From Xylogone sp. PMI_703 (Eukaryota > Ascomycota > Leotiomycetes), in NCBI GenBank assembly GCA_021399445.1, contig JAJTUQ010000001.1:2790001-2854000 (forward strand): DNA of 64,000 bases, written 5' to 3'. Below, piece by piece: positions 1-11,199 of the stretch. The notes below the pieces were generated by a model that worked only from the letters and a program-made list of their open reading frames with translations, had not been told where the DNA came from and made no database searches. A program made the position numbers and the translations under genes. Within the stretch, counting starts at the first letter, position 1, and the number at the start of each line of letters is the position of its first letter.

Positions 1-623
1 GCCTGGCTAAGTTCAATCAGCTTTTCACGTGTATTGCCAGCGCAGAAGAGGTACTTTGGGCGAAGTCGCAAGGCCTTTTTGTTGATACTTTGCGGTGTCA
101 TTCTACTGGTGGCACTTGTTCTGGGACTGGGACTTGGATTGGGTCTCAAAAATAACTCGTATAACTCACCTCTCTTTCCATCCTTACCCTCTGGCTTTAT
201 TCCACTACTTACACATTCACAATGCGCGATCTAATCAATCCAATGTTTCACAGATCTTCCCAAAACTTGCCACTTCCATCCAATAGAGCTACCTTCACTG
301 GAGAGCTGACGTACTATTCCCCTGGTCTCGGAGCATGTGGTATAACCTCATCAGACAAAGATGCTATCTGCGCGGTGTCGCATATAATCTTTGATAAGGA
401 ATCTGTAGGTTCCGATCCCAATGCTAATCCTCTTTGCGGTCTCAAGATTCGAATCACACGGTTCAATGCAGCGGTCAACGCGAATCGAAGTGTAGATGTT
501 ACGGTTGTAGATCGTTGCGTTGGATGTAAAGCTACGGACCTAGACCTGAGTATTAGCCAGTTTACGAAGCTCGCAGATCAGGCATTGGGAAGAGTTGTTG
601 GTAGTTGGGCTTGGTTACCCTAG
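1..623 (+). CDS. Membrane-anchored expansin-like (RlpA/DPBB fold) protein, 5' partial
   Basis: Two exons are visible: the reading frame is open from base 1 to 158, followed by an intron at 159-253 (donor GTATAA, branch-like CTAATC, acceptor TTTCACAG), then 254-623 ending in TAG. The join reads KNN-S-SSQNLPLP. No ATG is seen before the membrane segment, so the start lies upstream of the window. The basic stretch KRYFGRSRK is followed by about 24 hydrophobic residues (LLILCGVILLVALVLGLGLG), a signal-anchor. The distal part matches the double-psi beta-barrel domain of expansin-like and riboflavin-aldehyde-forming-enzyme-like fungal proteins: FTGELTYYSPGLGACG, then VTVVDRCVGC and DLDLS, with paired Cys and the Asp of the VDRC motif. 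Such proteins are usually secreted with a cleavable signal; this one looks membrane tethered. Substrate and function are unknown, with cell wall a likely site by inference. Confidence 0.8.
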
Positions 624-959
624 GAATATAGATCTCCAATTCTAGAGCTTTCCCTATAGTCCAGTAATGTATCCTACCGGTCTCTGCATATTGATTTTTA
701 TACTAGCAAGTTTGGGCGGCTTTATATCAGTACGTCATGTCAATATTTCCGAGGCTACTGCATATAATATATGTGCAATGTGTTATAAGGGTGCTAGAAA
801 ATGATGCCAATTTACGCGTTTTACTTGATAGGTATTTCATAACAACATTAAACATACTAAATCAGACTATTATGATTACTGTATTCCTCAAAAGTTTTTG
901 TGACTAATCCGTGAGATCCATACCCTAGACCTTAGTATACATTTCTTATAGCAGACAGC
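624..959. other. Convergent intergenic spacer
   Basis: 336 bases between the 3' ends of the expansin-like gene and the NDUFAF5-like gene. It is AT-rich with no convincing reading frame and presumably holds both 3' UTRs. Confidence 0.6.
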
Positions 960-2076
960 TTATTTTATCTCTCCACCACCCAGTATATCCTTTATATTTA
1001 CTTGTCCACTCCCTCTAGCCAGTGGTTGGGGTTGATTTTCGCCCTCCTTCCATCCGATCATATAAATCATCTTAAAAGTTGCCGGTATACTCCCATCCTC
1101 ATTCCCATTCAATTCTCGATAAATACCTTCATTTGCTAGCAGGACGTCTCTTCCTATAGCCCCCATCTCCCTACCAAATACAGCATTACTTTCTCCCATC
1201 GCCTGTAAATCTTGCATTAGTGCAAAGGTATTTGGATAATCGACAATAATATCATCCACATCCACCGTCAACATCTTGAACCCCGCTTTTTGGAGTAATC
1301 CTCCCATGTCTCTGACATCTGCTAAGGGAGATACATGGGGTGATACTCCACCTCTGCGCTCTTGATCCGCGAGTTGTAGAGACGAGCGCAATTCATAAAG
1401 CGTGTCTCCTCCAAACATCGCTCCAATGAACGGAGAGTCTGGCTTCAACACGTGGTTGATCTGGGCTAACAACGAAGGCAAATCATTAATCCAATGCATA
1501 CTCAATGAGCTAAAAACAGCATCAAATGTCTCTGCTTGCCATGGCAACCTTTCCTCATCATCAAGTACTTCTCTTATAATGTCTATTTCTTGATTAAACG
1601 GGAGGTCAGCATCACGATATAACATGGCTCTACTAGAGTCGGCAGCAGTAAGCTTCGTGAGACGAGTAGAAAGAGGTGGTGACTCGGGCTTTGTAGGATC
1701 TGGATTCGGAACAGTAAGTGCGCGGGCAATGTTACACGCATTAGCTCCTAGGTCAAGGACATGATTGAAATGACGATTGATGTCCTGAAGACAGTGTTAG
1801 AAACGAGTCAATTGACATCAATTGAGCTGAAATTTGCATCAGATATACCAGTAACCTTTCAGATAGCCGCAGAGCCACTTCATCTCTTAAATAATCTACT
1901 TGTCTGCTCATCTCTACATTCTTAGCTGCTCGCTCTCTTTGCATCCATTTTGTATGGCGATTGAAAACCTGAAGTGTCGGTTGCCCAGGTGATTGAACCG
2001 CATAGGATCGACATATTAACTGCCTTCTTCTAAGGGTAAATTTTGTGAGCAATGGCCTATATGTTGCAGGCTTCAT
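960..2076 (-). CDS. NDUFAF5: Complex I assembly methyltransferase/hydroxylase NDUFAF5, mitochondrial
   Basis: Exon 1 is 2076-1849 and exon 2 is 1784-960 (TAA). The 64-nt intron has donor GTATAT and acceptor CTTCAG, and the join reads SERLL-DINRHFNHVLDLGAN. The product is 350 aa. I start at the ATG at 2076 (MKPATYRPLL); the codon at 2088 further upstream is GTG and unlikely in a nuclear gene. The N-terminus is rich in Arg and Ser without acidic residues, as expected for mitochondrial import. LDLGAN (about residues 86-91) is the SAM-binding motif I of class I methyltransferases, and SSLSMHWINDLP (about 168-179) is the hallmark of the NDUFAF5/BioC-like group. In animals NDUFAF5 hydroxylates an arginine of the complex I subunit NDUFS7 during assembly; the same role here is inferred from similarity. 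Confidence 0.9.
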
Positions 2077-2570
2077 TGTTGGAATCACAGGGACATCAGG
2101 TTGTAATGTTGAAAGCTAACTATTGGTGAGGCTGCGAGAAACTGGAGACGAGGCTCGGTTGCTTACCAAATCCTAGTCAATATCGAGGTCCAAGCTTCGC
2201 AGCCATCTAGACGTGCCAGAATATCGGGAGGGGATTGCAACGGTAATCTTCAAAGTATTCAATTTTCGGTCGCGACATTGAAGGATTATCCTAAATATTT
2301 GGATCGGCTTTTGCTAAGAGCTATATGTGACTGTCCAACATACAGTTACTAGCCGGCTTGATAAGGTCCTCCGTTGTTTCGAATATCCTTTAATTCCAAC
2401 ATGAACAGCCGGGCTATCTGCGCCTCGTAATCACGCCTCCTTATCGATTCGACTCGACTCGATCACTTGCAGCGGAACATCGACGGTAATACCGGCTAGG
2501 TGAAATCCGCTCATAGATATAGCATTTGGAATATTCGAATCCGGATCTTAGGAGCCTATCAATACCGACC
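2077..2570. promoter_or_regulatory. Divergent promoter region
   Basis: 494 bases separate the NDUFAF5 start (-) from the AP-2 alpha start (+), so both promoters and 5' UTRs must lie here. I see no credible reading frame and no motif I can name with confidence. ATTCGA-type words near 2280 and 2530 are unremarkable. Confidence 0.5.
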
Positions 2571-5500
2571 ATGGCGAGCTCGGCGGCAGCGGGTTTCCTG
2601 GGAAGGGGGAACTCAGGGAATGGGTCAAATATGCGTGGGTTGGTGCAATTTATCGCCGATTTGAGGAATGCCCGGGCAAGAGAGCTAGAAGAGAAGCGGA
2701 TTAACAAAGAGCTTGCTAATATTCGGTTGGTGATGATACCATTTTCGGATTGTACGGAAAGTTGCTAACTAGAGACCTCCGTAGCCAAAAGTTTAAAGGT
2801 ACAGTCAATAACGACCTATTTCGAGGGTAGAAGATCAAAATTTGATACTGACTATGGTAGATGGGAGTTTGAGTGGCTATCACAAGAAGAAATATGTCTG
2901 CAAGGTACGAATGGAATCGATTTTACTTGGCTCTTAATAGTTAATAATATTTATCAGCTTCTCTATATATATATACTAGGTTGGAATGTGGATTTTGGAC
3001 ATCTCGAGGCTGTAAATCTCATATCTGCGACGAAATATTCCGAAAAACAGATTGGCTACTTGGCAATGACTCTTTTCCTGCACGAACAGCACGAACTCTT
3101 ACATCTGGTTGTCAATAGTATAAGAAAGGATTTGACCGATCATAACGAATTGTTTAATTGCTTAGCGCTCCATGCAATCGCCAATGTGGGGAGCAGGGAA
3201 ATGGGTGAAGCCTTAAGTGGTGAGGTCCATAGACTTCTCATATCACCGTAAGTATTTAAAGCGGGATCCTGTATTCAGATTATTAATAAATTCCATAGGA
3301 CATCTAAGGCTTTCGTCAAGAAGAAGGCAGCACTGACGCTTCTCCGCTTATATCGTAAACATCCAGATATTGTCCAGCCGCAATGGGCAGAACGCATAAT
3401 ATCACTTATGGATGATCAGGATATGGGTGTTGCTCTATCAGTCACTTCTCTCATCATGGCGCTTGCACAGGATAACCCAGAAGGATATAAAGGATGTTAC
3501 GTCAAGGCAGCTTCGAGATTGAAGAGAATATTAGTTGATGGAGAATATACGCAGGATTACCTCTACTACAAGGTGCCCTGTCCTTGGATCCAGGTTAAGC
3601 TTTTACGCTTACTACAGTATTATCCACCATCCGGTACGTCACACCGAGGCTCCACCAATCTATATACCATGCTAACTACCTCGTGTTTAGAAGACGTTCA
3701 TGTTCGAGATTTGATCCGTGAGTCATTGCAGAAGATACTAAACCTAGCTCTTGAAATGCCTAAGAACGTTCAACAAAATAATGCGCAGAATGCAGTGTTA
3801 TTTGAGGCAATAGATCTCATCATACATCTCGACACCGAACAAGCTCTAATGAAACAGATCTCTACGCGTTTGGGCAAATTCATTCAGTCCCGAGAGACCA
3901 ACGTACGATACCTTGGTCTAGAAGCGATGACACATCTAGCTGCGAGGGCTGAAACGTTAGACCCTATCAAGCAACATCAATCTATCATCACCGGATCTTT
4001 GAAGGATAGAGATATCAGCGTGCGTCGGAAAGGTCTAGATCTTTTATACAGCATGTGTGACCAAACCAATGCACAGCCAATAGTCTCAGAACTTCTCCAT
4101 TATCTCCAAAATGCGGATTTTGCTATACGAGAGGAGATGGTACTGAAGATCGCTATTTTAACAGAGAAATATGCCACAGATGTGCAGTGGTATGTTGATA
4201 TCTCGCTGAGGCTCATCGCTATGGCTGGAGACCATGTCAGTGACGAAGTGTGGCAACGAGTCATACAAATTGTCACGAATAACGAGGAGCTGCAAGTCTA
4301 TGCGGCGCAAAATATATTGCAATATGTCAAGTCCGATCACTGTCATGAGACATTGGTAAAAATTGGAGGGTACATACTTGGAGAATTTGGTCATTTGATC
4401 GCAGAAGACAAAGGGTGTAGTCCTATTGAACAATTTCTTGCTCTCGAGAGTAAGCTGCAGGGATGTTCGTCTAGCACTCGAGCTATTATCCTCTCATGCT
4501 TCATCAAATTTGTCAACCTGTTCCCAGAAATCAAACCACGACTCATGTATGTTTTCGAGGCATACAGCCACACGCTAGACTCTGAATTACAGCAAAGAGC
4601 ATGTGAATATCTTGCTCTCGCCTCTCTGCCAACTGATGATCTTCTTCGGACTGTTTGCGATGAGATGCCTCCCTTCCCAGAGCGACAATCTGCCCTTCTC
4701 TCTCGACTTCACCAGAAGCATGCTGGTACCAGTGATCGTCGCACATGGGTTGTTGGAGGTAAAGACGCCAACCAAGACCAAACTGAGTTTGCTCTAGCTC
4801 AAAATCCTGGTCTCAAGCGTTCATTCACCTCTGCAACCGCAACCCACGTTACCGGTAATGGTACAGCAACTAATGGTGCCAACGGCCATGCAAAGAGTGC
4901 AGACGATCTTGCAGGCCTGGATATCAATGGTGGCTCAACAGAACCTAAGACGCTAAAGTCCCAGAACTTAGCAAGTGCAGCACATTTATCTCCCGATTGG
5001 GAGATAGGATATAACCGGTTGCTTCTTAGACCGGAAGGTGTACTCTATGAAGATGGGCAGATCCAGATTGGCCTGCGGTCGGAATATAGGGGTCAAATGG
5101 CCTGTATAATCCTTTATTTCTCAAATAGGACACCTACAGCGCTTACCTCGTTTACAACGACTTTGGACTTAGACCCTAAGGATAAGGAGAATCTCACCTG
5201 GGAGCTCAAGGGTTTGCCTGAAAGTACCATTGGTCAAGGCGCACAAACATCTCAAATGATTATGTTCGAGGCTAAGAGGGTGTTCGAGAATAGTCCTACC
5301 ATCCGAGTAAGCTATCTTGCTGGCGCGTTACAAGCATTGACACTCAAGCTACCTGTTGCTATTCACAAGTTTACGGATAAAGCAGAGTTAAATGCCGAAG
5401 ATTTCTTTAAACGCTGGAAACAGATTGGCGGCGCTCCACGTGAGGCACAGCGTATCTTTGGTGTCAAAGGATATAATCGTGAGATCACTGAAACTTTCAT

Positions 5501-5877
5501 ACGAAAAACCGTTGAGGGATTCAAATGGGGTGTTCTTGATGGTGTGGATCCTAACAAGAAGAACTTTGTTGGTGCCAGTGTCTTACACACAAGTGAGGGT
5601 GGTAAATTCGGTTGCTTATTGAGACTGGAACCGAATTATACTACACAGGTGTGTTTACTTCAAGACTTTCATTAAATTAATCATAAGTACAAAATGACTA
5701 ACATAGTTTTAGATGATCCGTCTTACGGTCAGAGCAACAGATGAGAGTGTTTCTCCTATTCTAGTCAAACTGATGGAGGAACGGCTTGCAGTAGGGGTAT
5801 CTACAGTACCTGAATATGCCGCACCTCCTACAAGAGCAGAAATTTCGGACGCCTTTGCTAACGTCATGGTCAACTAA
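2571..5877 (+). CDS. apl3: AP-2 adaptor complex, alpha subunit (alpha-adaptin)
   Basis: Seven exons: 2571-2725, 2785-2798, 2861-2904, 2958-3247, 3299-3633, 3691-5648 and 5713-5877, giving 986 aa, normal for the family. Exon 1 starts [13 protein letters not shown] and contains [23 protein letters not shown]. The 14-nt second exon supplies QKFK, leading to [22 protein letters not shown], a signature of alpha-adaptin. The N-terminal trunk (to about residue 630) is HEAT-like alpha solenoid, followed by a low-complexity hinge ([15 protein letters not shown]), an ear sandwich ([16 protein letters not shown]) and the platform subdomain ending in [23 protein letters not shown]. In the clathrin AP-2 complex alpha-adaptin binds PI(4,5)P2, cargo and accessory proteins at the plasma membrane. 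The intron at 3634-3690 is 57 nt and free of in-frame stops. The ARPC5 gene, another endocytic component, ends 405 bases downstream on the opposite strand. Confidence 0.95.
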
Positions 5878-6282
5878 ATAATACTCTCTATGCTTTGCAG
5901 TTTCAGGATTTTAGGAGCCGGATGGAAATTTATGCAATGCGTCATGTCACGTATATAGCAGCATTCTAATGGAGTTTTTATTTTTCCTTTAAGCGCTCGA
6001 GTTTTGTGTTTGCCATATCTGTAGTTATAATAATATTTAGTGAGCCTCAATGGAGAACCGCGATAGCAATCAATATACCCAATGCATAACTGGACATAAC
6101 AATTTCATACTTTTCATACCATTCTTATCTTTTGACATAGAACAGGTTACCTAATCCCTTTTGCCTGTACGCTCTCTATTTTCCAACTCCACGTCGAGTC
6201 CAATCCGATTGTAGAAAGTTAAGTCAATAAGGAATGCCAGGTAGAGTGCAACTATTCTCACAGCGAACACCACAATTTTCCC
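5878..6282. other. Convergent intergenic spacer
   Basis: 405 AT-rich bases between the 3' ends of AP-2 alpha and ARPC5. No reading frame of interest is present; both 3' UTRs probably lie here. Confidence 0.55.
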
Positions 6283-7014
6283 TCAAACCTTCCTCCAATC
6301 AGTCATGCATCTTCCGATACATCCCAAACCTGCAACCTCCACGACTTTCTCATGCCAACTCAACAGGACGCTCATTGAAGCACCACTGCCATCAGTTGCT
6401 GCACCTGGTCTGGCACCGATCTGTGAGAAGGAAGTACCAGTTGGCTGTGGTGTTATGTTCCGAGCTTTACTGGAAGAAGATCCCATGCCTTTGTACCTGC
6501 ACAACAATATTGCTCAGTTAATGTTCACTAATAAAAACATGATCATATACATACAGATATTTCATCAACACATCCAGAACCTCGCTCCCTCCCTCAGAGC
6601 TGTAGATTCGCTGCAGCATTGGAGACATGTCGGAGGCTTTTATGGACTGCAAAACTTCGATTATGGTTTGCAGGTGTAGATCCTATTGAAATCCAGGCGT
6701 CAGTTTCCAAACCTTTGACAGAATCTCAGAGGTCCTCCAAGGATAATCTTAATGCATACTTTCGTAGCTTGATCTCCACCATAAGGCGCGCTTTCAAGAG
6801 CACCTCTCAAAGCGCCTTCTGCATCGCCTCCTCTCAGCAGTTGCCTAACCTGACCGCCGATAGTTCGTATATCTGATTCTGAGACAGCGGGGAAAGCTGG
6901 ATGTAAAGTCGAGGTGTCGAAGTTCAATGAGGAATCGGGGTCCAGGGCATCGATATTGATGGTGCGCCAGTTGTCCGTCAAGGACTCTGCAGTGATTTGC
7001 TGTATTATAGACAT
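6283..7014 (-). CDS. arc15: Arp2/3 complex subunit 5 (p16-Arc)
   Basis: Three exons: 7014-6760, 6682-6555 and 6496-6283 (TGA), giving 198 aa, close to other fungal ARPC5 proteins. Introns are 77 nt (GTATGC..AATAG) and 58 nt (GTATGT..TGCAG). The start ATG at 7014 gives MSIIQQITAESLTDNWRTIN. Family features are WRTINIDALDPD near the N-terminus, GDAEGALRGALESAPYGG in the middle, and the end GLGCIGRCMTDWRKV, equivalent to the usual G-x-G-x-I-x-R-V-M-x-D-x-R-x-V. A fungal-type Ser/Gly/Ala-rich insert (SSSSKARNITPQPTGTS) precedes the last helices. ARPC5 is a structural subunit of Arp2/3, which nucleates branched actin, mainly at endocytic patches in fungi. The gene is convergent with AP-2 alpha. 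Confidence 0.93.
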
Positions 7015-8252
7015 TTTGATCTTCCCAGAGTAACTATGGAGAGTCGTCTAGCAGGTCGTGGAATGTGAGCTGGCGCTCTCGAGAGGTACCAGGGAGCTAT
7101 GGTAGTGGGGTAGTTAGAGGATCGAGGTTGACAGCACAACCCCCAATCCCGTGACTTAGTTACAGCTCTTCCTAGATAAGTTGTTAGTAGCACAGCAGTT
7201 GAACCAGGTCTTGGCACTTGCTTTGGGTTGTCTGATATTGTAGCCGAAGTACTGCTCAATATCAACGTTGCTGTTGCGATTCCAACGCACCGCTTATGCC
7301 GCATCATCAGTGATGGAGACCATCCGTGGCTCTACCGCCAGCCGTAGTCAGGTCATTCCGGGGGGCGCAAAAGACCACTTATGCAATTACGAGTGATCAC
7401 ATAAGGCTACGCTCAATCTGGACGTTCACAAAAGTTGGGCTTGCACAACGTTACATAATCTCTGTACAGACAACAAGACGCATCAGACTAATCGCATGCA
7501 TAATAAGGCTACGCTAAGGTACTGAGTCACTGTTGCAAACTTTATCTGACATGTCACCTGGAGAAGGCGTACAGATATCACCTCGTGTCTGCCACGCTTT
7601 GCAGGAATTCTGGAAACACCAGGAAGCTGGATGCGGTTTCACCTGTTGTTCCCAGCGGCACGGCCCTGGCAATCCTTGCTCTGCGTCCGGGGAAAATCGA
7701 TCTGCCCCGGGGGAGATCAAGATCTCATGCAAGCTAGTGGAGCGGTTCCTACTCGAGGGCTGAGCCTGATGTCCTATGTCTTACCTCCTTCCCTGCGCAC
7801 CAGCTAGTCACATCTTGTGTAACAAACGGCTCTATTTCTCGATCTCGATCTTCTGACTGAGCCTATCCGTGTGCATGCAGCAGTTCATGCTTGTGCATTG
7901 ACTGTAACCAAGATATCTGCTTTGCCTGTACCTCAAGTTCAGGTCGTCATGGGTTCTTATGTCGCCCAGCCTGAACGGACATACAAGTACAACCTCAGTC
8001 CGAATAATTATTTCCATCATAATTACTGCTAGAAAAACTATAATACCAAATGATAAGATACAGGTAAATCTATCTTGCCTTAAAATGGAAACGCAGTCCC
8101 AAACAAGCTAGATAGCGGAATATGACGACTATGCCTGTGTCACTATACATTGTTAAAGATATTCACTAGTTCTAGCGACGAGTTTTTTCTATAGTAGTAT
8201 TGTCTCTTTCAAATCTAAGTCGTACAACTACATCAAATAATCAAAACCAAAA
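7015..8252. promoter_or_regulatory. Divergent intergenic region between ARPC5 and metallophosphoesterase
   Basis: 1.24 kb that must hold both promoters. Short open frames here (for example minus 7005-7307 and plus 7533-7763) have no family-like sequence and biased composition, and I do not call them genes. The 11-mer AAGGCTACGCT occurs at about 7402 and 7505, roughly 100 bases apart, with no evident meaning. The last 150 bases before 8253 are AT-rich, as expected of a core promoter and 5' UTR. Confidence 0.45.
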
Positions 8253-9146
8253 ATGGACCAAACTCATATCACAGTAGTTTGCATCAGTGACCTTCATGGA
8301 GCTCCTCTACCTCCCCTACCTCCCCTACCTTCTGGTGACATCCTGATCATCGCAGGAGACTTGACCGAAGGACTTCCTTCCCAGCTCATCTCTCGTCATA
8401 AGAAAATATCATCTCTGAAAGACCAGTTCGAACACATCCTCGTTATTGGCGGCAATCATGATCGCGCACTGGACTCGAGATGCGATGTTCGCAATGCTGC
8501 CATCTACAATGACGCAGCTCAGCGAATTGAATGTCGCAAGGAGTTCCATTCGTCCTCGGAATTCACGTACCTTGAGAATGCTGCAACAACACTTCATCTT
8601 CATAATGGTCAAACGTTAAAAGTATGGGCATCGCCAGCTTCACTAGCAACTTCACACCAGACCTGCTTTGGTTACCTTTCCGCAGAAGCAGAACAGCAGT
8701 GGAATCAGATTCCGGATGATACAGATATCTTAATTACACACGGCCCTCCTCTCGGATACCTTGACGGTGATAGAAAGTCTGGATGCAAGGTTTTGACGAG
8801 TACACTCTGGAGAGTTCGACCTTTACTGCATGTCTTTGGTCACATTCACGAAGGACATGGTACATGTGTACTGAGATATGATGATGTACAACGGCAATAT
8901 GAAGAAAACGTCTCGAGTATCAAAGATGCATCAGAAAATGAAGTTTCTACTTCGACAAAAGCAAAGTACATCCCTCCAGCTCTGCGAAGAACAGCAGCGG
9001 AGGCCATGGGACGTCTGGAATTGCCAGCTCAGATGACTACTTTACCGGGACCACCATACTGTGAGGGAGGAAAAACAATCCTGGTAAATGCTTCGCTTCG
9101 TGAAGGTTGTCAGGTTATTTCTGTACATATACCGATCTCAAAATAG
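8253..9146 (+). CDS. Calcineurin-like metallophosphoesterase
   Basis: A single uninterrupted 297-aa frame, ATG at 8253 (context CAAAAATGGAC), stop TAG. All five metallophosphoesterase blocks are in order: SDLHG (D13, H15), GDLTEG (D36), GGNHDR (N68, H69, D70), THGPP (about residues 160-164) and GHIHEGHG (about 193-200). These residues form the dinuclear metal centre in this superfamily, so the enzyme is probably active. It most resembles the small fungal/MPPED-type group rather than PP1/PP2 protein phosphatases, so the substrate cannot be stated. A PLPPLPPLP stretch between blocks 1 and 2 comes from a short DNA triplication (CTCCCCTAC units near 8309-8335). There is no signal peptide or membrane segment, so a cytosolic location is likely. 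The 3' flank opens onto the 14-kb gene-free block. Confidence 0.9.
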   Translation: MDQTHITVVCISDLHGAPLPPLPPLPSGDILIIAGDLTEGLPSQLISRHKKISSLKDQFEHILVIGGNHDRALDSRCDVRNAAIYNDAAQRIECRKEFHSSSEFTYLENAATTLHLHNGQTLKVWASPASLATSHQTCFGYLSAEAEQQWNQIPDDTDILITHGPPLGYLDGDRKSGCKVLTSTLWRVRPLLHVFGHIHEGHGTCVLRYDDVQRQYEENVSSIKDASENEVSTSTKAKYIPPALRRTAAEAMGRLELPAQMTTLPGPPYCEGGKTILVNASLREGCQVISVHIPISK

Positions 9147-11151
9147 AATTTGCTACACTACTAGCGTTTTCTGAGCCCAGCCGGGATATGTATTATCGAT
9201 AATTATACAACCATGGAGGGTAGAACCTATGGGTACTATTTATATCTTTTCTTTGTGAACGGTGGGGTATCGTCGGGCTCAAAATGCCAATTGTTGTCGA
9301 TCGGGAGAAATTTCTTTGTTATGTCAAAGCTAGAGCTGTTCGCTCTATATAATGCTGCATTTGTCTTTCGATAATCTAGACCGTCTCAACAAAGAGGCCT
9401 TTTGTGGCTAAATACCTGAAAGTAAGTGTAATATATATATTTAGAGCAATGGGTTATAGCATTGGGGCAGATCCACCATCATTTGATTGGGTCAAGCTAA
9501 CCTTTCATTGTTATAGGTTGCGTTAACGTCAGTGTAACTATTAGCTCCTGGGAACCAAACTCGCAGATCTAGAACAGCCCAAGGGTCCCTTTGTTGAAAC
9601 CATTAAGCCAAACCCAAGCTCCTGACATCGGGCTAAGTCAAGAGGGGCCGAAATTAAAGGTGAATGAACCGCCAAATCGCCAGGGCAGATCCGAAAAAGG
9701 AACAAACCTGCAACATGTATAGGTCGACAAAAATACTCTGCCAGGAAAGATTCACGGCCATAGAGCTAGGGATTGTGGGTCCAAATCTGTACCTTAGCCA
9801 GGAACCTAACTTCTAGATCTGTGGCAAAAAGGAAATAACGGAATCCACTCTCAGACTCGATTAACTAGCTTTCAACTATGCAAGTCTTGGCACCGACGAA
9901 CCATTCAGGATCGTAATAGTAAGGAGAAGGAGCATAAACTATAGACAAAGCAAATAGTCTCAGTCCTGACCCACGTTTCGCCACCTCAAAAAGAATCTTG
10001 ACGTCCACTAAGAAGTCAGCCTTTCTTCTCGGCCCTTCTTTGATTGTGGTTTTGTCTCTGTCAGATCCTCATAAGCTTGTTATACAGAAAGAGTGACAGA
10101 AAACGGGCTGTGTTTCGCCTCTTACCAGATAATAATGCTATTATAATCCCTTTTGCAAGGAGACACAAAACCCCGCCACTTTCGTCATTCCCAGATTTTG
10201 GGCACTGGTGGCTGCAGCTCATCCTGACCATATGGAGAGCCAAAACTCGATCGATCCAGGTCCCAGGATGGTGGTACAGCGTCGTGCTGTGCTGTAAAGC
10301 GGGATAATTAGGCGTGTGTGGTTGAATCGCAGGGAGATGGAGGGAAGCACGACAGACGAGGTTTCAAAAATTTGACGAGAAAAGCAAGAGAATTGGCCAC
10401 AGCCTAGGATTGGAGAACCAAACCAAGCAAAACCAATGAGAGCGGCAGCAAAAAAACAACCAACCTAGGAAAAAGCAAGAAAAGCAGGTACCGGTGCTGT
10501 GTGACAGGCAACCACCAAAAGGGCCTTGTTTGCGTGGCATCAATCAATCCCAGAATCCAAGAAAAAAATACTAATGAAGCAGGCAAGGCCATAACAAACA
10601 AATAGGAATTGTTAAAACAACCATCCAGCACAGCTTCTGGATGGAGTGCACCCAAAATTTCGAGAATTTCGAGAAAAATCAAGAAAAATGACAAAATATG
10701 CATCCCAAGAAGCAGATGCAAACCCTCACCGCCCAAAAAGAACCCCTCCTCCTCAGTACGGTAGAGCAAAAACCTGCCCCCGTAGCCATATCCATATCCA
10801 TACCTGTAAAATTCAAACATAGCAGAGGGTTATTAGTATCACCAGGAACACCCCCCAATTATTAGCCACGGCAATAACAACGAAAAAGGAAAAAGAATGA
10901 GACCAAAAAGAAATCCCGAGAGCCCTGGCACCAGCCCAACCGAACAGCCGACCCGCGTCCCCTAATTTAATCTCCCTAACCGTACCTCCGTACCGTATTG
11001 TACTGTACAACGTAAATTATAACGTGCCAAATTATTCGGCCGCCTGAGCAGACACTCTCACACATAGCCACGCAGAGACAAAAGTCCCTAACCCTTCCGC
11101 CTTCCACGCGTTTTGCACGAGGGAAGGAGTGCAGGCGTTGAGTGGCTGTTT

Positions 11152-11158
11152 TGTGTGT

Positions 11159-11193
<35 letters not shown>

Positions 11194-11199
11194 TGAGAG
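11152..11199. repeat. Microsatellite (TG)n then (GAGAGT)5
   Basis: A short TG run (11152-11160) is followed by five perfect GAGAGT units and a degenerate GAGTGAGAG end. It lies in gene-free DNA and creates the apparent Ser/His or Leu/Thr dipeptide frames on the minus strand. Confidence 0.95.

Noticed and set aside
10404..10820. 138-codon minus-strand frame starting with Tyr-Gly repeats
   Set aside because: The Tyr-Gly repeats come from CATATC microsatellite units; the remainder is Leu/Phe-rich without pattern.
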